Assembly: GCF_013403915.1 (NCBI RefSeq)
Contig: NZ_JABFDI010000016.1
Location: forward strand, 1-64,000
Source of the DNA: Winogradskyella pacifica
Lineage (GTDB): Bacteria; Bacteroidota; Bacteroidia; Flavobacteriales; Flavobacteriaceae
Direction: 5' to 3'
DNA length: 64,000 nucleotides
Positions 39,154 through 47,679 of the stretch are shown piece by piece; position 1 is the stretch's first letter; every line of letters begins with the position of its first letter. The notes under the pieces were generated by a model. That model did no database searches. It saw only the letters and a list, made by a program, of their open reading frames with translations, and was not told the origin of the DNA. A program made the position numbers and the translations under genes.

Positions 39154-40188
39154 ATGTACAAAGCTTTAGTCAGACCCATTTTATTTCTTTTCGATCCCGA
39201 AAAAGTACATTATTTTACCTTTTCGTTAATTCGGAATTTATCTAAAATACCAGGAGTTAAGAGTATTTTTAAAGCCATGTATGTTGTTGAAGACAAACAA
39301 TTAGAGCGTGAATTGTTTGGATTAAAATTTAAGAACCCTGTTGGTTTAGCAGCTGGTTTTGATAAAAATGCCGTTTTATATAATGAATTGGCCAACTTCG
39401 GGTTCGGTTTTATTGAAATAGGAACAGTAACTCCAAAAGCACAAGAAGGAAATCCTAAAAAACGCTTATTCAGACTAAAAGATGATAAAGGCATTATTAA
39501 CCGCATGGGGTTTAATAATGACGGTTTGCAAGCCGCTATTTCTCAATTAAAGAAAAATAAAGGGCAACTCATCATTGGTGGAAATATTGGGAAAAATACC
39601 CAAACGCTTCCTGAAAATTACACGAAAGATTATCTGGAGTGTTTTAATGCCTTACATCCTTATGTAGATTATTTTGTACTTAACGTCAGTTGTCCAAATG
39701 TAGGAAGCCACGCTAAATTAAATGATAAAGATTATTTGTTAGAGCTGATTTCTACGGTACAAGAAGCTAATGCTACATTTAGTAAGCAGAAACCCATTCT
39801 ACTTAAAATTGCAACAGATTTAAACGATGTGCAATTAGATGAAATTGTAGAATTAATTGCAGAAACAAATCTCGATGGTGTTATTGCAAGTAATACCTCT
39901 ATTGACAGAACAGGATTAAAAGCGAGTGATGCACGACTTAACGAGATTGGTAATGGTGGTTTAAGCGGACAACCAATTAAAGATAAATCGACTAAAGTCA
40001 TTCAGTACTTAGCGGATAAAAGCAATAAATCATTTCCTATTATTGGAGTAGGAGGTATTCATTCTGCAGAAGATGCTTTAGAAAAAATAGCAGCTGGTGC
40101 TGATTTGGTTCAGGTGTATACCGGTTTTATTTATGAAGGACCTTCTCTAATAAAACGCATTAATAGATTGATATTGAATAATCAATAA
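39154..40188 (+). CDS. pyrD: Dihydroorotate dehydrogenase, class 2 type
   Basis: Fourth step of pyrimidine synthesis. 344 residues with the class 2 N-terminal membrane-associating helices ([20 protein letters not shown]) and FMN-barrel motifs [52 protein letters not shown] and [18 protein letters not shown]. The active-site segment reads NVSCPNVGS with Cys180, where E. coli and human class 2 enzymes have Ser; Cys is the class 1 base. Start at 39154 gives the family length; a longer frame from 39079 adds unlike residues. Overlaps operon-wise with the LysE gene. Confidence 0.94.
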   Translation: MYKALVRPILFLFDPEKVHYFTFSLIRNLSKIPGVKSIFKAMYVVEDKQLERELFGLKFKNPVGLAAGFDKNAVLYNELANFGFGFIEIGTVTPKAQEGNPKKRLFRLKDDKGIINRMGFNNDGLQAAISQLKKNKGQLIIGGNIGKNTQTLPENYTKDYLECFNALHPYVDYFVLNVSCPNVGSHAKLNDKDYLLELISTVQEANATFSKQKPILLKIATDLNDVQLDEIVELIAETNLDGVIASNTSIDRTGLKASDARLNEIGNGGLSGQPIKDKSTKVIQYLADKSNKSFPIIGVGGIHSAEDALEKIAAGADLVQVYTGFIYEGPSLIKRINRLILNNQ

Positions 40189-40190
40189 TT

Positions 40191-40808
40191 TTGAATTTCG
40201 AAATTCTTACCGCATTTATAGGAGCCACAATAGCTTTGGCATTCGCTCCAGGACCAGATAATATTTATGTCTTGGTCCAAAGTATTAGTCATGGTAAATC
40301 TTACGGTATGGCAACCGTTAGCGGTTTAATTACAGGTTGTATAATTCACACGACTTTATTAGCCTTTGGTGTTTCTGCTATCATAGCAGCAAATGAAAAC
40401 CTATTCTTTGGTATTAAACTTTTAGGAGCGATTTATCTGTTATACCTAGCTTACAAAGTCTTTAAATCTGATGCAAGTCTTAATTTTAATTCCGAACATG
40501 TGCCTAAGAAAAGTCTAAAACAGTTATTTGTTCAAGGTTTTTTTATGAATGTTTTCAATCCAAAAGTGACCATTTTCTTTTTAGCGTTTTTTCCAGGGTT
40601 TTTATTTAGTGAAACGATGAGTACCGTTTGGCAGTTTTATATTTTAGGAGGCCTTTTTATGTTGGTCTCTTTTATTATTTTTTCTATTATAGCGTTGCTC
40701 GCAGGTCAAATTAAAACCTACACCTTAAAGCATAAAAATTCAGGCTTAGTTTTAAAATGGCTTCAGATTGTGGTATTTGTAGGGATTGCGGTTTTTATTC
40801 TCATTTAG
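40191..40808 (+). CDS. LysE-family amino-acid exporter
   Basis: 205 residues, six hydrophobic segments. The first helix with ALAFAPGPDNIYVLVQS is the LysE/RhtB signature, and VFNPKVTIFFLAFFPGFL is the second family motif. No ATG is available before the first helix, so it must begin at the TTG at 40191, two bases after the pyrD stop. Translation is probably coupled to pyrD. Exports an amino acid or similar metabolite; substrate unknown. Confidence 0.88.
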   Translation: MNFEILTAFIGATIALAFAPGPDNIYVLVQSISHGKSYGMATVSGLITGCIIHTTLLAFGVSAIIAANENLFFGIKLLGAIYLLYLAYKVFKSDASLNFNSEHVPKKSLKQLFVQGFFMNVFNPKVTIFFLAFFPGFLFSETMSTVWQFYILGGLFMLVSFIIFSIIALLAGQIKTYTLKHKNSGLVLKWLQIVVFVGIAVFILI

Positions 40809-40939
40809 AAAGATATTCTATATGACTTATGTTAACACATTGAGATAGTTATCGGAATCTCTAATTTAGAAGAATCATTTATGCTAATTATTATCGCCTT
40901 CAAATTCTATTTCGAGTTCAATTTCAATTTCAATTAATG

Positions 40940-40947
40940 TATATTTG
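40940..40947 (+). promoter_or_regulatory. -7 element just before the HMG-CoA lyase start
   Basis: TATATTTG ends 5 bases before the ATG at 40953. If it is used, transcription would begin at or next to the start codon, so the mRNA would be leaderless. Confidence 0.4.
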
Positions 40948-40952
40948 AACTA

Positions 40953-41816
40953 ATGAATAAAGCGGTTAAAATAATAGAATGTCCAAGAGATGCCATGCAA
41001 GGCATTAAGGCTTTTATACCTACAGAAAAGAAAGTACAATACATTCAATCGTTACTTCGTGTTGGCTTTGATACTATTGATTTCGGAAGTTTTGTATCTC
41101 CAAAAGCAATTCCGCAAATGGTTGATACGGCTGAAGTTTTAGCACAATTAGATCTGAGTAAAACGGAAAGTAAATTGCTCGCTATTATAGCAAATACAAG
41201 GGGAGCAAACGATGCTTCGGTGCATTCTGAAATTGATTATTTAGGATTTCCATTTTCTATATCAGAGAACTTTCAGATGCGTAATACTCATAAAACCATA
41301 GCACAATCTGTTGTGACCTTGTCTGAGATTTTAGAAGTCGCAGACAAAAGCAATAAACAAGTTGTGGTTTATATTTCAATGGGTTTTGGAAACCCTTATG
41401 GTGATCCGTGGAATGTAGATATCGTAGGGGAGTGGACGGAACGCTTATCTAAAATGGGAGTTAGTATATTGTCATTAAGCGATACCATTGGAAGTTCAGA
41501 TCCAGAGAATATTAACTATTTATTTTCAAATTTAATTCCCGAATATTCAAACATAGAATTTGGTGCACATTTGCATACCACACCAATGTCTTGGTTCGAA
41601 AAAATTGACGCCGCCTACAAAGCAGGTTGCCGACGTTTTGATGGAGCTATACAAGGTTTTGGTGGTTGCCCAATGGCAAAAGATGATCTTACTGGTAATA
41701 TGCCAACTGAAAAAATGTTGTCTTACTTTACGCAGAAAAAAGCGCATAATCTTAATGCTATGTGTTTTGAAAGCTCTTATAATGAAGCGACTAAGATTTT
41801 TACTAAGTATCATTAG
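40953..41816 (+). CDS. mvaB: Hydroxymethylglutaryl-CoA lyase
   Basis: 287-residue DRE-TIM enzyme that cleaves HMG-CoA to acetyl-CoA and acetoacetate in leucine breakdown. IIECPRDAMQGIKAFIPTEK replaces the more common VGPRDGLQ; SFVSPKAIPQMVDTAEVL, the metal-ligand segment FGAHLHTTPMSWFEKI and the lid Cys in GFGGCPMAKDDLTGN are present. Single gene; the leucine-type dehydrogenase at 32152 may feed the same pathway. Confidence 0.93.
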   Translation: MNKAVKIIECPRDAMQGIKAFIPTEKKVQYIQSLLRVGFDTIDFGSFVSPKAIPQMVDTAEVLAQLDLSKTESKLLAIIANTRGANDASVHSEIDYLGFPFSISENFQMRNTHKTIAQSVVTLSEILEVADKSNKQVVVYISMGFGNPYGDPWNVDIVGEWTERLSKMGVSILSLSDTIGSSDPENINYLFSNLIPEYSNIEFGAHLHTTPMSWFEKIDAAYKAGCRRFDGAIQGFGGCPMAKDDLTGNMPTEKMLSYFTQKKAHNLNAMCFESSYNEATKIFTKYH

Positions 41817-41915
41817 TAGTAGATTCAATTTTGTAATTTTTTTGTTTTCTAATTCAATACTTAAAATGAGTAAAGACTTAAAATTCTATGGTTTAAGTCA
41901 TCATTCACTACAAAG

Positions 41916-41940
41916 TTTATTTAAAATTAATCTAAATAAA
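41916..41940. promoter_or_regulatory. Candidate Fur-type operator upstream of the porin gene
   Basis: A 25-bp palindrome with arms TTTATTTA (41916-41923) and TAAATAAA (41933-41940), embedded in a longer inverted repeat with perfect 13-bp arms (41910-41922 and 41934-41946). It overlaps the -33 element of the porin promoter. It matches a second palindrome at 47607-47631 at about 18 of 23 positions. Assignment to Fur is inferred from the genes it precedes. Confidence 0.6.
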
Positions 41941-41941
41941 C

Positions 41942-41972
41942 TTTGTGTAATTACTATTCTGTTTTAAATTTG
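41942..41972 (+). promoter_or_regulatory. Promoter of the porin operon
   Basis: TTTG (41942-41945), 19 bases, TAAATTTG (41965-41972), an exact consensus promoter. The -33 element lies within the right arm of the palindrome, so a bound repressor would block RNA polymerase. Confidence 0.8.
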
Positions 41973-42020
41973 CAGCTTAAAATGAAAAATAATTCATATC
42001 AAGTCTAAATAAGAATAATA

Positions 42021-43178
42021 ATGAAGAAAATTACCCTTAGTCTTATCCTTTTAATTGCATCATTTACATATGCGCAAACTGTTCCAGATTCGTTGTCTAC
42101 TAATCCACAAACGCAACAAAATGCCGCACAGCGTATTTTATCAGGAAATATAAATACAGGTGTTACAGTTGGTGGTTATGGAGAGATAACATACAATCAA
42201 CCAGAAGCTGATAATGGTGAATTAGATGTACAACGTTTAGTATTACTTTTTGGTTATAAGTTTAACGACCGTGTGCAGTTTGTTACAGAAGTTGAATTAG
42301 AGCATGTAGAAGAAATTTTTGTAGAGCAAGCCTTTGTGCAATATAGTTTAACTGATAATGTAAACCTTAGAGGTGGTTTAATGTTAGTGCCTATGGGAAT
42401 AACTAATGAGTATCACGAGCCAACAACTTTTAACGGAGTTGAAAGACCAAGTATAGACAAAAGTATAGTGCCAACCACTTGGAGAGAAATTGGTTTTGGT
42501 GTTTCAGGTCGTTTAGATAATGTATCATTGCGTTATCAAGCTTATGTTTTTAACGGTTTTAAATCTGTAAATGGTTCTAAAGTTTTAGGAGGATCAAATG
42601 GATTAAGAAATGGAAGACAAAAAGGAATTCAATCTACAGTAGACTCACCAAACTTTGCTGCTAAACTAGATTATTATGGCTTACCAGGTTTGCGCTTAGG
42701 ATTGTCTGGATATTTTGGGAGAACACAAGCCGAAGATGAAATTGAAGATATTGATGGTACTAGTGTTGGTATTTCTATGATTGGCTTAGATGCACGTTAT
42801 GCTTACAAACGTTTTACAGCAAGAGGTCAATTTATACATGCCAGTATTTCAGATACCGAAGATTATAATACACTTAATAGTGCAGATTTAGGTAGTGCAT
42901 TACAAGGTTGGTATGTTGAAGGTGCTTATAATTTATTACCGCAAAACAAGGAACAACAATTATTTGCATTTGCACGCTATTCGGATTACGATACACATGC
43001 TTCTGTTGAAGGTGCGTTAGTAAAAAATGATGCTTACGACAGAGATGAATGGACATTTGGTTTAAGTTATAAAATTGCACCAGGAGCTGTTGTAAAAGCA
43101 GATTATCAATTTTTTAATTATGCAACAGATGAAGATAGTCCTAACCAATTAAATATTGGCTTAGGAGTTTGGTTCTAA
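42021..43178 (+). CDS. Outer-membrane porin (OprO/OprP-like)
   Basis: 385 residues with a signal peptide (ITLSLILLIASFTYAQ). The body alternates short beta-strands typical of a 16-strand barrel (VQFVTEVELEHVEEIFVEQA, RYAYKRFTARGQFIHAS, DQ-rich loops) and ends in Phe, as outer-membrane proteins do. Looks like the phosphate-selective porin O/P group. As first gene of an operon with an FMN protein it may pass an iron compound or electron-carrier substrate rather than phosphate; that is inference from context. A weaker half-site resembling the operator lies in the leader at 42004-42013. Confidence 0.85.
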   Translation: MKKITLSLILLIASFTYAQTVPDSLSTNPQTQQNAAQRILSGNINTGVTVGGYGEITYNQPEADNGELDVQRLVLLFGYKFNDRVQFVTEVELEHVEEIFVEQAFVQYSLTDNVNLRGGLMLVPMGITNEYHEPTTFNGVERPSIDKSIVPTTWREIGFGVSGRLDNVSLRYQAYVFNGFKSVNGSKVLGGSNGLRNGRQKGIQSTVDSPNFAAKLDYYGLPGLRLGLSGYFGRTQAEDEIEDIDGTSVGISMIGLDARYAYKRFTARGQFIHASISDTEDYNTLNSADLGSALQGWYVEGAYNLLPQNKEQQLFAFARYSDYDTHASVEGALVKNDAYDRDEWTFGLSYKIAPGAVVKADYQFFNYATDEDSPNQLNIGLGVWF

Positions 43179-43204
43179 TTAAAACAATTTAATACTATTG
43201 CAAT

Positions 43205-43726
43205 ATGAAATTAAGTAGCATTATCATTTTAGTACTATCTATTCTTGCTTTTGGATTGCCTAAAAACATTCAAAAGAAGGTAGATTCTGAAATAAAGAAA
43301 ACGTACTCTGTAGAATCATTTTCTTTCGATGCTAAAATAATAGCTTCTAATGTTGCAAAAGAATTACCTTCAAAATTTGGTGCTGATAATTTTTTCGAAA
43401 TTAAAAAAGACACTAAACCTTTAGGATATGCATACGTGTCTAAAGCACCAAGTAAAACAGATCAGTTTGATTATTTGGTCCTATTAGATCCTAATTTAGT
43501 TATTGTTAAAACGAAAGTTTTAATTTATCGTGAAGATTACGGAGGAGAAATAGGAAGTAAACGTTGGTTAAAACAGTTTATTGGTAAAACAAAGGATGAT
43601 GAGTTTAGATATGGTGATAATATCGATGCTATTTCTGGAGCAACCATTTCAGTAAGATCCATGACAAATGCTATGGATGACTTAATGAAGTCCTTAAAAA
43701 TATTAAGTGATAAAGATCTCATATAA
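43205..43726 (+). CDS. Exported FMN-binding domain protein
   Basis: 173 residues with a signal peptide or anchor (IIILVLSILAFGL). The C-terminal FMN_bind domain has the flavinylation motif DAISGAT, Asp141 to Thr147, as in RnfG/NqrC, where ApbE attaches FMN to the Thr. The N-terminal part (SFDAKIIASNVAKELPSKFG) is helical. A periplasmic electron carrier is the natural reading. Second in the porin operon; overlaps the next gene by one base. Confidence 0.88.
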   Translation: MKLSSIIILVLSILAFGLPKNIQKKVDSEIKKTYSVESFSFDAKIIASNVAKELPSKFGADNFFEIKKDTKPLGYAYVSKAPSKTDQFDYLVLLDPNLVIVKTKVLIYREDYGGEIGSKRWLKQFIGKTKDDEFRYGDNIDAISGATISVRSMTNAMDDLMKSLKILSDKDLI

Positions 43727-44232
43727 TGATAGTAAATGGCCTCATTGAAACATTTCCAAAGGAATTAAAGCTGCTTATTGCAGCTTTTGTTATTGTATTA
43801 AGTGTTGGTTTTTACACCGGGCTTTTATTTGTAGGTGAAACATCTTCAGCAAATCCTAATGGAATAGAAGAACAATACTTAGGTAACGAAGATGATGAAG
43901 AAGCTGATGTAATGAGGTTTAAAAAAAGTGAACAAGAAATGCTCACTTTAGTCCACGGACATATTCTATCTATGTCAATTATTTTCTTTCTAACGGGCTT
44001 AATTTTAGTAACATCAAGACTTAATTCTAAGTTAAAAATCTTCTTATTAGTAGAACCTTTTGTTTCTGTAATTTTAACTTTTGGAGGACTTTTCCTTTTG
44101 TGGAAAGGCATGTTTTGGGTAAAGTATGTAGTTATGTTTTCTGGTTTATTAATGACATTGTCTTATACAGTTGCTGTTTTTATAATTCTGAAACAATTAG
44201 TAAGATCACCATCACGTTATAAACAATTATAG
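43726..44232 (+). CDS. Four-helix membrane protein of the porin operon
   Basis: 168 residues, not recognised by family. Four hydrophobic segments: LLIAAFVIVLSVGFYTGLLF, HGHILSMSIIFFLTGLILV, FLLVEPFVSVILTFGGLFLL and YVVMFSGLLMTLSYTVAVFI, separated by an acidic loop (NEDDEEADVMRF). Two His in LVHGHIL at the helix edge could ligate haem or a metal. Its start overlaps the stop of the FMN protein (ATGATAG-type overlap), so the two products are likely made together and may form a membrane redox pair. Confidence 0.75.
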   Translation: MIVNGLIETFPKELKLLIAAFVIVLSVGFYTGLLFVGETSSANPNGIEEQYLGNEDDEEADVMRFKKSEQEMLTLVHGHILSMSIIFFLTGLILVTSRLNSKLKIFLLVEPFVSVILTFGGLFLLWKGMFWVKYVVMFSGLLMTLSYTVAVFIILKQLVRSPSRYKQL

Positions 44233-44276
44233 AATTAATTATTAGGGTAATCATTTAGATTTTTACATGATAATAT

Positions 44277-44311
44277 AAAAAAGCCTTCATTGAAAAATGA
44301 AGGCTTTTTTT
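44277..44311. terminator. Bidirectional terminator
   Basis: Arms AAAAAAGCCTTCATT and AATGAAGGCTTTTTT around a 4-base loop, between the convergent porin operon and the HmuY gene. Confidence 0.92.
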
Positions 44312-44328
44312 ATATCTATTTTAAAAGT

Positions 44329-45426
44329 TTATTGTAATAAACTATATACAAATTCAGGGTGACCACGTTCTCCTTCTGCATTTGTTAAGGCTAAGAATTT
44401 CAATTTGTAAAGATTACCATCTGTATCATTAATTATATAAAAGACGTTTTCTTTAAGAGAAGGTAACGAACCTGGTCCTCCACCGTTTCTCCAGCTGCTT
44501 CCTACACTTCTTTGATCATTAGAAAAATTAGACGCAGTAACATCATTTATCGTGAAATTGTCATAAGATAGTTCCGTGTTTTCTTCAGTATCTATCCTAT
44601 AAATATCTACGTTAGCTAGGTTATTTGAAGCTACAAAATCTCCATAGAAATAAGCACCATAACTATCTGGTCCGGCGAAAACTTCATCCGTAAAGGTTGT
44701 AAAGTTTAAATCCCAACTTGAAGATGTTGGTTCAACGTTAACAATACTTTCTGTAGTAAAGCTAAAGAATGTAAAGTTATAGTTGCTGTCTTTAGAGATT
44801 GTGATTTCCTCATGTGTAGTGGCGTCCAAGTCGGCATATTGAATGGTGTAGTCATTCCCATTTCTTAATACTCGGATTTTTTTCCAACCTCTTTCTTCAT
44901 CTTTTAAATCAACAGAGCCAGTTGCAGGTGTTTCTGTACCTACTTCACTACCTAGATTAATCAAATATACTTTGTTTTCAGAGTCTGTAGCAGATATTTC
45001 ACTGATGGCAGTACCATATATGTTTCCGTCAAAAGCATCAACAAAAGCTAAATTTGCAGTATCAAAAATACCAACTTTAGCTAGAGGTTGTAAATCTATT
45101 ACTTCTTGAGTTGTTGAATTTACGGCATCAATATCATTAAATGATAATTCTGCTGCAGCCATTTCTATAGAGCCATTAATAGCAACCCTGAAATCTGAAC
45201 CAGAGTAAAATCCTAAGTCCCAAGAATCACGTTGCGCTGATGTCGTTGTGTTTGTACTTAAATCAATATAAACTTGGTTTTGTTGATTAGGGCCTCCAAC
45301 TTCTGGAGCTATAGAAGCACCTTCAATCACAATAGTAAGCGGGCCAGAAACGTCGTCGTCGCTACTACAGCTAGAAAATGCAATAATACATAAGCATAAA
45401 GCCATTTTTAAAAATTTATTTGTCAT
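44329..45426 (-). CDS. HmuY-like haem-binding lipoprotein
   Basis: 365 residues, lipoprotein signal with lipobox SSC followed by SSDDD, typical of surface lipoproteins in the phylum. Two copies of an HmuY-type element are visible (SAQRDSWDLGFYSGSDFRVA and SSSWDLNFTTF), with GYYWNK-like loops absent. HmuY family proteins take haem from host or environmental proteins and hand it to a TonB receptor. The gene lies 12 bases downstream of such a receptor, in the same operon. The haem-ligand His residues of the P. gingivalis protein cannot be placed by eye. Confidence 0.78.
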   Translation of the reverse strand: MTNKFLKMALCLCIIAFSSCSSDDDVSGPLTIVIEGASIAPEVGGPNQQNQVYIDLSTNTTTSAQRDSWDLGFYSGSDFRVAINGSIEMAAAELSFNDIDAVNSTTQEVIDLQPLAKVGIFDTANLAFVDAFDGNIYGTAISEISATDSENKVYLINLGSEVGTETPATGSVDLKDEERGWKKIRVLRNGNDYTIQYADLDATTHEEITISKDSNYNFTFFSFTTESIVNVEPTSSSWDLNFTTFTDEVFAGPDSYGAYFYGDFVASNNLANVDIYRIDTEENTELSYDNFTINDVTASNFSNDQRSVGSSWRNGGGPGSLPSLKENVFYIINDTDGNLYKLKFLALTNAEGERGHPEFVYSLLQ

Positions 45427-45438
45427 AATATTTAGTGT

Positions 45439-47577
45439 TTAAAAATTTAGGTTATATAATAGTTTTAAATAAAAAGATCTTCCATAGCCTAACAATAAAG
45501 CATTACTGTTAGTAGTGTGTGTGCCACCAGTAGCAGTATTGCTGACGTTTACATTGGTGACATCTAATAGGTTTCGTGCACCAAGCGTGACTTTAATTTT
45601 ATTGTCTAAAAATGATTTTTTAATAGAGGCGTCTAACCAACTGTAAGCATCCGTTGTCGCTTTTGAGAATGTAGAATTACCATCCGTATCAGATCCAGAT
45701 GCTAAGTATTGTTCTTGCTCTCCGTTGTATTTTAATAATAATGTGAATGAAGTATCCCAAGGTTCTACAAAATAGGATGCACTTGTATTGACTTGAAAAT
45801 TGTACAGAAAATCATCAGTGCCATTAACTTCATTACTATTAATTCTAGAAATGCCTTGAAACGTTGCTCCTAAGTTGAATGATAACTTATCTAATTTCAA
45901 TGAATTTTCTAATGAAAGACTCCACAGTTTAAATTTATCAATGTTTATAAATTGATATCGCAATGGACTGGTATTAACGACAGCCAAATCAATTCTATCT
46001 GAAACATCTACATAACTTAACTTTAAGTTGTTGACTAAAGACAGGTCATTAAACCAACTTCTCTTTTTTAGATTCACAAAGGCTGAAAATCCATTCTCTG
46101 GATTTAGGTTTTCATTACCCTGAACATCATGATTAGAATCTACAAAATAGTAGTATAACTCTTCAAAATTAGGTGTTCTATAAGAGGTACCAACGTTGGC
46201 TCTAAGTTCAAAACCATTATCCATTAAATAACGCGCACTTAAAGAGCCCATTAATTTCGATTTAAAAAGTGAATTATATTCATAGCGTACACCAGGACGT
46301 AAAGAGAATGCATTGGATAAGTTTAATTCCGAAGACCCAAAAATGGCTGAATTAGTCTGCTTATTGGTTTTATCTTGTTGGGTAACATCACCTGAAGCTT
46401 GTGTGTCAAAGCCTTCAATATAGCGCGCTTCATAACCGAGTTGGAAATTATAAAAATCACTTTTCACTAAGTTATCTATAGTTCCTTTAGAAAAGAAGAC
46501 TTTACTAGATTGGTAGGTTTCATCCGTTTCATTACTGCGTTCTTTACTTAAAATGAAATAGTTAAATTCGTTTAAGTCGCGTTCTTGTTGTTGGTAGGAG
46601 AGTGCTACGTTATAGTTAGCTCCAGAATTTAAGTTACCATCAATATTAAGATTGTTGACAAATCGGTTGGTGGTAAATATGCGATCTGTAGCAGATGGAT
46701 TACTCGTTTGATTTTGAGTATCTATATTCGCTCGTACAGCGGCATCATAGTAATTAATTTGCTCGTTAAAGTATTCAAACTTGTATAGTACTCTAAAATT
46801 ATTGCCTTTATAATTAATTAAAGCATTGGTGTTTAATTGCTGTTTTGGTAACCATTCATAACCTCTAAGACCATCATTTTGGTAATAATCTTGTCCTTGG
46901 CGTTCATCGAAAAATCCGGCGAAACCATTTCGGTTAGCTCCAATTTTAGCCATCCATTTCTCATTAATATTATGAGCCACGCTAAAGGATTGGATATGTC
47001 TACCTTCATCAAACAAAGCATACTCATCACTTACGGTTTCTTCTTGTAAATAGGCTCGAATGTTCCATGTGTTAGCAATAGACTTTTTAGTAATAATATT
47101 AATCACTCCAGAAACAGCATTCGCACCAAATTCTACTCCCATGGCACCTTCAACGATTTCAATACGTTCAATAGCATCGAGATTAATTTGTGTTAAATCA
47201 ATGTCATTCCCTAAACCATTATCACTAACCATGGGGATGTTATCCACCAAAATATTGAAATATTGCGAGTCTAATCCAAAGAACGAAATCGTAGAGCGTC
47301 CTGTTTGGGCATTAGGAATAATAGTAAGGTTAAGGTTGAAATTTAATAAATCGGCCAAATTGTTTGCCGCAACTTGCTCAATCTGAGTTCTATTAATAAC
47401 AATGACATTATGTACGGACTTTTTAATAGAGGTTGGATTATACTGGCCAGTAACAACGACTTCTTCTAAAGGTTTCACTTTAATACTGTCCGTTGGTGTT
47501 TCACTTTTTTGAGCAAAAGACCACGAAAAGAAAATAATTGAAAAATAAATTGGGATTTTATTTTTATTTAGACTCAT
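45439..47577 (-). CDS. TonB-dependent haem/siderophore receptor
   Basis: 712 residues with a signal peptide ending in SWSFAQ. The plug domain covers about residues 35-160 (VIVINRTQIEQVAANNLADL, VDNIPMVSDNG, RIEIVEGAMGVEFGANAVSG, VINIITKK), then a 22-strand barrel ends in LYNLNF with a terminal Phe. No CarboxypepD_reg domain is present, so it is a classical siderophore/haem-type receptor, not SusC-like. It precedes the HmuY-like gene, as in hmuRY loci. Expression from a promoter at 47595 next to the palindrome. Confidence 0.93.
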   Translation of the reverse strand: MSLNKNKIPIYFSIIFFSWSFAQKSETPTDSIKVKPLEEVVVTGQYNPTSIKKSVHNVIVINRTQIEQVAANNLADLLNFNLNLTIIPNAQTGRSTISFFGLDSQYFNILVDNIPMVSDNGLGNDIDLTQINLDAIERIEIVEGAMGVEFGANAVSGVINIITKKSIANTWNIRAYLQEETVSDEYALFDEGRHIQSFSVAHNINEKWMAKIGANRNGFAGFFDERQGQDYYQNDGLRGYEWLPKQQLNTNALINYKGNNFRVLYKFEYFNEQINYYDAAVRANIDTQNQTSNPSATDRIFTTNRFVNNLNIDGNLNSGANYNVALSYQQQERDLNEFNYFILSKERSNETDETYQSSKVFFSKGTIDNLVKSDFYNFQLGYEARYIEGFDTQASGDVTQQDKTNKQTNSAIFGSSELNLSNAFSLRPGVRYEYNSLFKSKLMGSLSARYLMDNGFELRANVGTSYRTPNFEELYYYFVDSNHDVQGNENLNPENGFSAFVNLKKRSWFNDLSLVNNLKLSYVDVSDRIDLAVVNTSPLRYQFINIDKFKLWSLSLENSLKLDKLSFNLGATFQGISRINSNEVNGTDDFLYNFQVNTSASYFVEPWDTSFTLLLKYNGEQEQYLASGSDTDGNSTFSKATTDAYSWLDASIKKSFLDNKIKVTLGARNLLDVTNVNVSNTATGGTHTTNSNALLLGYGRSFYLKLLYNLNF

Positions 47578-47594
47578 TCTTGATAAATTTGTCG

Positions 47595-47602
47595 CAAATA
47601 TA
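47595..47602 (-). promoter_or_regulatory. -7 element of the TonB receptor operon
   Basis: TATATTTG on the minus strand, exact -7 consensus, 18 bases before the receptor start. No clear -33 element, and its expected position is occupied by the palindrome at 47607-47631. Confidence 0.55.
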
Positions 47603-47606
47603 TAAT

Positions 47607-47631
47607 CTTATTTTAATTCATTCTAAATAAG
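47607..47631. promoter_or_regulatory. Candidate Fur-type operator in the divergent haem-uptake promoter
   Basis: Arms CTTATTT (47607-47613) and AAATAAG (47625-47631) in a 25-bp palindrome that matches the porin-operon site at 41916-41940 at about 18 of 23 positions. It covers the region just upstream of the receptor's -7 element and lies about 50 bases before the start of the divergent operon at 47680, so it could control both. Confidence 0.6.
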
Positions 47632-47679
47632 AATAGTTTTTTTTAAATAATTTTTAAACACATCATTTATCTTTTAAAT

